DNA from: Anomaloglossus baeobatrachus
Taxonomy: Eukaryota; Chordata; Amphibia; Anura; Aromobatidae
Length of the DNA: 64,000 nt
Direction of reading: 5' to 3'
NCBI RefSeq assembly: GCF_048569485.1
Contig: NC_134358.1
Coordinates: forward strand, 552,257,809-552,321,808
Part shown: piece after piece, positions 34,247 through 42,381 of the stretch
How positions within the stretch are numbered: the first letter of the stretch is position 1
Layout of the letters: each line of letters starts with the position of its first letter
The notes under the pieces: generated by a model
Databases searched by the model: none
What the model saw: only the letters and a program-made list of their open reading frames with translations
Told to the model about the DNA's origin: nothing
Translations under genes and position numbers: made by a program

Positions 34247-35502
34247 GTATACATTATATATCAGAATATATAGAGAATATAACAGAATAGACAAACTACT
34301 GTTTAACAGTTTTGTTATTTTCATTGCCGCACTTGAGAATTTCCATTAATTAAACCTACAGCAGATGTGTGACAAGTCACCTGGTAAGAGCCTGGTCATT
34401 ACATGATCAATTACATCCCAGACCATTAAGAATAATATCACGGCCTGAGCTAATACCGTATAAAACGTGAGCGGGGTCTAATGACGCGCAAATAAATTAA
34501 TTTTTGGACTCGTGTAATTAGGGGAAGGCAGGGTATTGATTAGCATTTATATGATTAGTTTAATGTTGGCTAATTGCAGGCATTTGAATAATGATGGGAA
34601 TATTACAATTTATTCTGGTTAACAAATGGAAAAAAAAGAGAAAAAAAAATCAATTATTTATCTGATTAAGTATTAGGTAAAAAAATAATTGATAATTAAA
34701 AAAGTTAAAGTTGCAAGAGGCGGAAGGTGGAACGGACCATGGAAAAGATTCTCCTTTCTATAGGTGGCATGACAAGTCTCATTACAAAGGTTAGAACATT
34801 TCTTTAAAGGGGTTTACCAGGTAAAAAACAACAAAAAAGCAACAAAACACAACAGTTCAAAATAAAACAATAATCAAACAAAAATATGTGAACTCTTTTT
34901 GTGATCTGGCGGCCGCTGGTTTGGTCCAATTAATCATGCAGCATGGTATTTAGGAATAGCATCAGACTGGGGTTTCTACCGCCGATCCAAAATTCACCTC
35001 CAATGAAGCAACTCCTCTGTTGGACCTTTTCGGGGGCTTTTTCTTATTTTCGGAGAATCCTATGGCGGGCGACTGTATCTCTGCCAATGTGTCATCTAAA
35101 GTGATGTCATAGAAGTGTACACGGAGATGTGACGGCAAACCCAAACACCGGGCAAGACCACCACCCCTAAATTTACCAAAATTATTGGCATAAAATTAGC
35201 CTTTGTAAATTGGTGATACCTTAGTTATAGTATTAGTAGCAACTTTAAGATTTTACATATTTTAGAAAATCAACATTAATAAAAACTTAAAAAAATAAAA
35301 ATTTTATACGCTCCACGACCCCTGAGGTAGTTTATCCGCTACATCATCATTAAACCAAATTAATTAAAAGGGTTTATACTGAAGTAGTGTATGGAGGATT
35401 GGGGGGGGGGCATGGTTTGTCAGTATTATTTAACTTCTGTATGCCAGTGGGATATTTTTTAGCCCTGTATTGTGGTATTATAAAAGCAGTTCACGATTCT
35501 TC
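34247..35502. other. non-coding, AT-rich, possible conserved element at 34430-34640
   Basis: 34430-34640 is single-copy-looking and rich in TAAT and ATTA cores (ATTGATTAGC, CTAATTGCAG). This could be a conserved regulatory element, but conservation cannot be seen from one sequence. CTTTAAAGGGGTTTACCAGG at 34804 resembles a TTAA-type MITE terminus. Its possible partner, GGACAACCCCTTTAAG, is at 37322. Confidence 0.3.
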
Positions 35503-35516
35503 TATTTATGAAATGT

Positions 35517-36111
35517 TAAAAAGTGTTGTATGCTCCACCAATTCACATATATATAGCCGAGCAGAAAGGTATAGAAAACTGCACTGCTTAATGCCAGGCC
35601 CAGACACACCAGGCTGGAGGTCCTTTATATTAAAGCTCCCTCATGACCATAATCCCCTGAGGAATAAGCGAATTATGAAACGCGTTGGGAGGTCTTGGAG
35701 CATCTAAGGTCAGATGGTTACCAATTGAGGGGTAATGTGTGGCTATAATTTTGGCTCCCCCCTTATATATATTGGATAACAGTTTTTTGGTTCCCTCTTT
35801 TTTAGTGAGGTATCAGTACGTTTTTTGTCTATATGACCCCGCTGAACAATTGTGATTGTGTCTGACAACGTGTTTTGTGTTGTCTATATAATATAATTAT
35901 CACTGCGGAGGGAGGAATCCGCCCCTCCCCCTCTGGTTAGTGAAATTGTCCTGTATTGGCATTATCAGGAGCAATAAACATCTGCTCCTATCTGGGTTGG
36001 TTTTACAACCATTTATGTTGTGTGGTTTCTATACTTTTAAAAACGATAATTATTAAAGGTTATATTTTAATTGTTACCACAGTTTTCTATACCTTTCTGC
36101 TCGGCTATATA
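35517..36111 (+). mobile_element. foldback element with well-formed hammerhead-like core
   Basis: A 595-base insertion bordered by the exact 14-base direct repeat TATTTATGAAATGT (35503-35516 and 36112-36125). It has an unpaired left segment (35517-35547), a 34-base arm from ATATATATAGCCGAGCAG (35548-35581), a hammerhead-like motif (35653-35694), a long middle, and the inverted arm (36080-36111, running to the border). No coding capacity. The direct repeat is longer than any DNA transposon of this type makes and fits target-primed retrotransposition. Confidence 0.8.
35653..35694 (+). ncRNA. hammerhead-ribozyme-like motif
   Basis: All blocks are in order: TCCC (stem I, 5' strand), CTGAGGA (fits CUGANGA), ATAA-GCGAA-TTAT (4-bp stem II with loop), GAAAC, a very short stem III (C-GC-G), GTT as cleavage triplet, and GGGA (stem I, 3' strand). 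Stem III is too short to be stable alone, as in Penelope-type hammerheads thought to act as dimers. GTT is a weaker triplet than GTC. Confidence 0.65.
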
Positions 36112-36125
36112 TATTTATGAAATGT

Positions 36126-37055
36126 GTAACAATACCATATGGATTAAATGTATAATATTAGGGTATAACATTACTTACCATATGGATGAAATGTGTAACA
36201 ATACATATAGATGAAATCTGTTACAATACCATATGGATGAAATGTGTAAATACCTTTTGGTTTAAATTTGTAACAATACCATATGGATGAAATGTGTAAA
36301 AATACCATGTGGATGAAATGTGTAAAAATACCATATGGATGAAATGTGTAAAAATACCATGTGGATGAAATGTGTAAAAATACCATATGGATGAAATGTG
36401 TAAAAATACCATGTGGATGAAATGTGTAAAAATACCATGTGGATGAAATGTGTAAAAATACCATATGGATGAAATGTGTAAAAATACCATGTGGATGAAA
36501 TGTGTAAAAATACCATGTGGATGAAATGTGTAACAATACCATGTGGATGAAATGTGTAACAATACCATGTGGATGAAATGTGTAACAATACCATGTGGAT
36601 GAAATGTGTAAAAATACCATGTGGATGAAATGTGTAAAAATACCATGTGGATGAAATGTGTAACAATACCATGTGGATGAAATGTGTAACAATACCATGT
36701 GGATGAAATGTGTAACAATACCATGTGGATGAAATGTGTAACAATACCATGTGGATGAAATGTGTAACAATACCATGTGGATGAAATGTGTAACAATACC
36801 ATGTGGATGAAATGTGTAAAAATACCATGTGGATGAAATGTGTAACAATACCATGTGGATGAAATGTGTAACAATACCATGTGGATGAAATGTGTAAAAA
36901 TACCATGTGGATGAAATGTGTAACAATACCATGTGGATGAAATGTGTAACAATACCATATGGATGAAATGTGTAACAATACCATATGGATGAAATGTGCA
37001 ACAATACCATATGGATGAAATGTGTAACAATACCATATGGATGAAATGTGTAACA
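36126..37055. repeat. 26-bp minisatellite, about 34 copies
   Basis: Period 26. Units read ACCATGTGGATGAAATGTGT then AACAAT or AAAAAT, and the ATATGG form is found mainly at the two ends. Since 26 is not a multiple of three and no unit holds a minus-strand stop, all three minus frames stay open for over 260 codons; these are not genes. Confidence 0.95.
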
Positions 37056-37532
37056 AAGTTTTACTTTACTTATTTTGCTTTAAAATGAATGTCATATGTC
37101 TGTCATTTTAGTATAGTTTATACGATATATGGCTGAAGGGGAGAAATACTGTTCTGTTTTCTAAATGTTGTATTTTAAAACATCGCCATTCATGTGCATG
37201 GGTTGTGTCGGGTACTGCAACCTAGCAGCACTGCAGGGAACTGAAGGGAGTTACAATACGAGACACAACCTGTGATCTACAGCAGACTGCACATTAAAGA
37301 ACATAGTTTTTTCCTAATTTTGGACAACCCCTTTAAGTTGCTCTCAATTCTATCATAGTGAAGTGACTCTGCTCATCATGTCCCAGTGTGTACAGCGCAG
37401 CTGAAAGGTAGGCCACAAAGAGAACAGAGTGTTAGATAACTGTGTGCTCCAGAGGCTAAAGTGAAGGTTCTCACACGTTTTCTTCCAGTGGATACAAGAC
37501 ACCAACACTACCTGCCTATAACAAGAAAAAAA
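37056..37532. other. non-coding, likely part of an old MITE
   Basis: It ends TTTTGGACAACCCCTTTAAG, a terminus type with TTAA found in many frog short repeats. A matching start was not identified with certainty (a candidate is at 34804). Confidence 0.3.
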
Positions 37533-39187
37533 TACAGTTAGGTCCAGAAATCTTTGGACAGTGACACAATTTTGGCGAGTTGGGCTCTGCATGCCACCAC
37601 ATTGGATTTGAAATGAAACCTCTACAACAGAATTCAAGTGCAGATTGTAACGTTTAATTTGAAGGTTTGAACAAAAATATCTGATAGAAATTGTAGGAAT
37701 TGTCACATTTCTTTACAAACACTCCACATTTTAGTAGGTCAAAAGTAATTGGACAAATAAACCAAACCCAAACAAAATATTTTTATTTTCAATATTTTGT
37801 TGCGAATCCTTTGGAGGCAATCACTGCCTTAAGTCTGGAACCCATGGACATCACCAAACGCTGGGTTTCCTCCTTCTTAATGCTTTTTCAGGCCTTTACA
37901 GCCGCAGCCTTCAGGTCTTGCTTGTTTGTGGGTCTTTCCGTCTTAAGTCTGGATTTGAGCAAGTGAAATGCATGCTCAATTGGGTTAAGATCTGGTGATT
38001 GACTTGGCCATTGCAGAATGTTCCACTTTTTTGCACTCATGAACTCCTGGGTAGCTTTGGCTGTATGCTTGGGGTCATTGTCCATCTGTACTATGAAGCG
38101 CCGTCCAATCAACTTTGCAGCATTTGGCTGAATCTGGGCTGAAAGTATATCCCGGTACACTTCAGAATTCATCCGGCTACTCTTGTCTGCTGTTATGTCA
38201 TCAATAAACACAAGTGACCCAGTGCCATTGAAAGCCATGCATGCCCATGCCATCACGTTGCCTCCACCATGTTTTACAGAGGATGTGGTGTGCCTTGGAT
38301 CATGTGCCGTTCCCTTTCTTCTCCAAACTTTTTTCTTCCCATCATTCTGGTACAGGTTGATCTTTGTCTCATCTGTCCATAGAATACTTTTCCAGAACTG
38401 AGCTGGCTTCATGAGGTGTTTTTCAGCAAATTTAACTCTGGCCTGTCTATTTTTGGAATTGATGAATGGTTTGCATCTAGATGTGAACCCTTTGTATTTA
38501 CTTTCATGGAGTCTTCCCTTTACTGTTGACTTAGAGACAGATACACCTACTTCACTGAGAGTGTTCTGGACTTCAGTTGATGTTGTGAACGGGTTCTTCT
38601 TCACCAAAGAAAGTATGCGGCGATCATCCACCACTGTTGTCATCCGTGGACGCCCAGGCCTTTTTGAGTTCCCAAGCTCACCAGTCAATTCCTTTTTTCT
38701 CAGAATGTACCCGACTGTTGATTTTGCTACTCCAAGCATGTCTGCTATCTCTCTGATGGATTTTTTCTTTTTTTTCAGCCTCAGGATGTTCTGCTTCACC
38801 TCAATTGAGAGTTCCTTAGACCGCATGTTGTCTGGTCACAGCAACAGCTTCCAAATGCAAAACCACACACCTGTAATCAACCCCAGACCTTTTAACTACT
38901 TCATTGATTACAGGTTAACGAGGGAGACACCTTCAGAGTTAATTGCAGCCCTTAGAGTCCCTTGTCCAATTACTTTTGGTCCCTTGAAAAAGAGGAGGCT
39001 ATGCATTACAGAGCTATGATTCCTAAACCCTTTCTCCGATTTGGATGTGAAAACTCTCATATTGCAGCTGGGAGTGTGCACTTTCAGCCCATATTATATA
39101 AATAATTGTATTTCTGAACATGTTTTTGTAAACAGCTAAAATAACAAAACTTGTGTCACTGTCCAAATATTTCTGGACCTAACTGTA
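37533..39187 (-). mobile_element. Tc1/mariner element, DD34E, nearly intact
   Basis: A 1655-base element including TA at both borders. Both ends start CAGTTAGGTCCAGAAAT and continue TTTGGACAGTGACAC with few differences. The size and single long minus-strand gene are those of a complete Tc1. This terminal sequence is widespread among vertebrates, a pattern usually ascribed to horizontal transfer. Confidence 0.95.
37888..38826 (-). pseudogene. Tc1 transposase, full domains, premature stop near the C-terminus
   Basis: 312 codons from MRSKELSIEV. Order: first helix-turn-helix (about residues 22-42, IREIADMLGVAKSTVGYIL), GRPR minor-groove motif (58-61), second helix-turn-helix (about 75-110), then the catalytic core D152 (WTDETKI), D249 (QMDNDPKH) and E284 (NPIEH), with 34 residues between the last two. 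The frame ends at a TGA where relatives have TGG. The next codons in the same frame continue the usual C-terminus (KSIKKEETQRLVMSMGSRL to KGFATKY), so the copy is one nonsense change from the usual length. All three catalytic acids are kept. It could have moved recently or be moved in trans. Confidence 0.93.
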
Positions 39188-39564
39188 TATACATGACTGC
39201 GCACCTATTACAGTCATAAAACAACTGAATAAGATAGAACCTTACAAGATCAAAAGCAAAAATGATAATACAGAAATAATATGACAATATTTATACGTTA
39301 CAACCTGATTATCCAGACCTGATGCTTTAATTGTTGAAAACCTGGAGAAATGTCACAATATTCCAGGATAATGAAATGCTATATAACACTGTCTATTGTC
39401 TGCCACATTCAGCAATACAGATCTTTCTACAGATGATGAACAGTTTACCCTTTGCTTTCCAAATTGTTGTACTGCAGTCTTGCTTTCATTATTTGGCAAA
39501 ATAGACAACATGAACATCACTGTATATAAACATTAAGTGATATTACTGCTATATATATTAAAAA
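39188..39564. other. AT-rich non-coding spacer
   Basis: No gene or repeat was recognised between the Tc1 and the SINE. Confidence 0.4.
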
Positions 39565-39920
39565 TAAATAATAAATCTTTATTTTTTATATAGCGCTAAC
39601 ATATTCCGCAGCGCTTCACATACATCAGGAACACTGTCCCCATTGGGGCTCACAATCTAAATTCCCTATTTGTATGTCTTTGGAGTATGGGAGGAAACCA
39701 GAGAACCCGGAGGAAACCCACACAAACACGGGGAGAACATACAAACTCCTTGCAGATGGTATCCTTGGTGGGATTCCAATCCAGGACCCCAGCACTGCAA
39801 GACTGCAGTGCTAACCACTGAGCCACCACAAGACAGAAGTACTAACCACGGAGCCACCACAAGACAGAAGTACTAACCACTGAGCCACCACAAGGCTGCA
39901 GTGCTAACCACTGAGCCACA
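39565..39920 (-). mobile_element. tRNA-derived SINE (V-SINE-like core, L2-type tail)
   Basis: Read on the minus strand it starts with a tRNA-like promoter part (TGGCTCAGTGGTTAGCA as box A; a box B-like GGATTGGAATCCCACC), then the widespread core GTATGTTCTCCCCGTGTTTG and GGGTTTCCTCCGGGTTCTC. It ends GCGCTGCGGAATATGTTAGC then GCTATATAAAAAATAAAG, which resembles an L2 LINE tail. The tRNA-like head is repeated in tandem at 39815-39920. Confidence 0.88.
39815..39920 (-). repeat. tandem duplication of the SINE head, 3-4 copies
   Basis: About 35-base units each hold CTAACCACTGAGCCACCACA (box A on the minus strand). Single-base differences (ACGGAGCC) show that the copies have diverged a little. Confidence 0.75.
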
Positions 39921-39926
39921 CATATA

Positions 39927-40863
39927 AACAGTACAGACCAAAAGTTTGGACACACCTTCTCATTCAAAGAGTTTTCTTTATTTTCAGGACTCTAAAATTT
40001 GTAGATTCACATTGAAGGCATCAAAACTATGAATTACCACATGTGGAATGAAATACTTAACAAAAAAGTGTGACACTGAAAATATGTTTTATATTCTAGG
40101 TTCTTCACAGTAGCCACCTTTTGCTTTGATGACTGCTTTGCACACTCTTGGCATTCTCTTGATGAGCTTTATGAGGTAGTCACCGGAAATGGTTTTCCAA
40201 CAGTCTTGAAAGAGTTCCCAGAGATGCTTAGCACTTGTTGGCTCTTTTGCCTTCACTCTGCGGTCCAGCTCACCCCAAACCATCTCGATTGGGTTCAGGT
40301 CTGGTGACTGTGGAGACCAGGTCATCTGGCGTAGCACCCCATCACTCTCCTTCTTAGTCAAACAGCCCTTACACAGCCTGGAGGTGTGTTTGGGGTCATT
40401 GTCCTGTTGAAAAATAAATGATGGTTCAACTAAACGCAAACCGGATGGCATAGCACGCCGCTGCAAGATGCTGTGGTAGCCATGCTGGTTCTGTATGCCT
40501 TCAATTTTGAATAAATCCCCAACAGGGTCACCAGCAAAGCACCCCCACACCATCACACCTCCTCCACCATGCTTCACGGTGGGAACCAGCCATGTAGAGT
40601 CCATCCGTTCACCTTTTCTACAAAGACACGGTGGCTGGATCCAAAGATCTGAAATTTGGACTCATCAGAGCAAAGCACAGATTTCCACTGGTCTAATGTC
40701 CATTCCTTGTGTTCTTTACACAAACAAGTCTCTTCTGCTTGTTCCTGTCCTTAGCAGAGGTTTCCTGGCAGCTATTTTACCATGAAGGCTGCTGCACAAA
40801 GTCTCCTCTTAACAGTTGTTCTAGAGATGAGAAGATGTGTCCAAACTTTCTGTCTGTACTGTA
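39927..40863 (-). mobile_element. internally deleted Tc1-type element (DD38E spacing)
   Basis: Ends match as inverted repeats: CAGTACAGACCAAAAGTTTG on the left and CAGTACAGACAGAAAGTTTG read from the right. TA is kept on the right; the left border reads AA. Length is 937 bases, well under the usual 1.3-1.7 kb. The 5' part of the gene, up to the first catalytic region, is gone, with the junction near 40828. Confidence 0.85.
40089..40604 (-). pseudogene. Tc1-type transposase, C-terminal catalytic part
   Basis: 171 codons, starting inside the catalytic domain (MDSTWLVPTVKHGGGGVMVW) and ending KAKGGYCEEPRI. The second acid is D68 (QQDNDPKH) and the third E107 (NPIEMVW), with 38 residues between them. 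The spacing matches the DD38E group (called Intruder), not the DD34E of the other Tc1 copies here. The DNA-binding domains are missing; sequence upstream (40605-40828) continues the family in other frames before the deletion junction. Non-functional. Confidence 0.85.
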
Positions 40864-41211
40864 TGTATAAAATAAATACTAAAACCAAGCGACTGAAAAA
40901 AAAATGGAATAAACTTCTATTCTTGAGTTGACCATTAGGAAGCAGTATTATAGTAGTTAGATTCTTGTACATAAGGGCAATATTATAGCAGTTATATTCT
41001 TGTATATAATAGTATATATAATGAAGCCTATTCTTTCCTGTATATTTATTTCTATTGGTATGTCATCATACTGCTCCAACTACTGCCATCTCTCTCTGAA
41101 TTTCATAATCTTCTAACTCTTTGATCCCAGTTCACACCTGTCCATATCTTCTGCATCTTAAGTACGGTAGTTTGTTTTCTTGCAGTGAAGTAGCCAAAAT
41201 GTTTCTCTTAA
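40864..41211. other. non-coding; two stray units of the 33-36-bp repeat
   Basis: AGGAAGCAGTATTATAGTAG and GCAATATTATAGCAGTTATA at about 40936-41006 are two units of the array found at 45930-46815. The rest is unrecognised. Confidence 0.5.
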
Positions 41212-42139
41212 GCTGGTGTCACACACAGCGACGACGACAACGACGTCGCTGCTACGTCACCTTTTTCTGTGACGTTGCAGCGACGTCCCGTCGCTGTCGC
41301 TGTGTGTGACATCCAGCAACGAGCTGGCCCCTGCTGTGAGGTCGCCGGTCGTTGCTGAATGTCCAGCTTCATTTTTTGGTCGTCACTCTCCCGCTGTGAA
41401 GCACAGATCGCTGTGTGTGACAGCGAGAGAGCGACGAAATGAAGCGAGCAGGGAGCAGGAGCCGGCGTCTGGCAGCTGCGGAAAGCTGTAACCAGCGTAA
41501 ACATCGGGTAACCAAGGGAAGCCCTTTCCCTGGTTACCCGATATTTACCTTCGTTACCAGCCTCCGCCCTTGCTGCCAGTGCCGGCTCCTGCTCTGTGCA
41601 CATGTAGCTGCAGTACACATCGGGTAATTAACCCGATGTGTACTGTACCTAGGAGAGCAAGGAGCCAGCGCTAAGCGCGGCTCCCTGCTCTCTGCACATG
41701 TAGCTGCAGCACACATCGGGTAATTAACCCGATGTGTACTGTACCTAGGAGAGCAAGGAGCCAGCGCTAAGCGCGGCTCCCTGCTCTCTGCACATGTAGC
41801 TGCAGTACACATCGGGTAATTAACCCGATGTGTACTGTACCTAGGAGAGCAAGCAGCCAGTGCTAAGCGCGGCTCCCTGCTCTCTGCACATGTAGCTGCA
41901 GTACACATCGGGTAATTAACCCGATGTGTACTGTACCTAGGAGAGCAAGGAGCCAGCGCTAAGCGCGGCTCCCTGCTCTCTGCACATGTAGCACAGCGAC
42001 GTTATGATCGCTGCTGCTTCTGCTGTGTTTGACAGCTAAGCAGCGATCATAACAGCGACTTACAAGGTCGCTGTTACGTCACAGAAAATGGTGACGTAAC
42101 AGCGACGTCGTTGTCGCTGTCGCTTAGTGTGAACCCAGC
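41212..42139. mobile_element. TTAA-flanked non-autonomous element with internal 96-bp repeats
   Basis: Ends are GCTGGTGTCACACACAGCGAC on the left and the complement GCTGGGTTCACACTAAGCGAC on the right. Exact TTAA sits at both borders (41208-41211 and 42140-42143). The inside shares the GTAACCAAGG and CCCGATATTTACC blocks with the copy at 15117-15858. It encodes no transposase. TTAA targets fit Kolobok or piggyBac. Confidence 0.8.
41590..41985. repeat. 96-bp tandem repeat of palindromic units, 4 copies
   Basis: Period 96 (TACTGTACC at 41641, 41737, 41833 and 41929). Each unit contains the palindrome CATCGGGTAATTAACCCGATG and the hairpin pair GGAGCCAGCGC / GCGCGGCTCC. A minus-strand frame repeats a 32-residue peptide because 96 is divisible by three; it is not a gene. 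Confidence 0.9.
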
Positions 42140-42381
42140 TTAAGTTTAAACTTACTAATTCACCCCTGGTGTGTTTCTTAGACCTTTCTTCCTCCACCCC
42201 CTCCCCTCTGCTCATACCCGAGTCATTTTCTAGGCCTCTACAGATGTATACATTTGATGGCACTGGTCTGTTATGGCCATGGTCTGTGTGATTTCATAAG
42301 TGGGATTTTCTAAGTGGGCAATCAGAAATATTCCAGAAGTGACCAGAAGGTGAGCGATACCTCTTTCACTGTGTCTGTCGC
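42140..42381. other. possible 5' untranslated part of the L2 LINE
   Basis: Pyrimidine-rich sequence between the TTAA element and the first LINE frame. The LINE's 5' end is not defined. Confidence 0.3.

Noticed and set aside
36171-37056. Three overlapping minus-strand frames of 264-279 codons
   Set aside because: They are produced by the stop-free 26-bp repeat in every phase and show no start context or non-repeat sequence.
41534-41908. 124-codon frame of repeating 32-residue units
   Set aside because: It is the translation of a 96-bp palindromic repeat inside a non-autonomous element.
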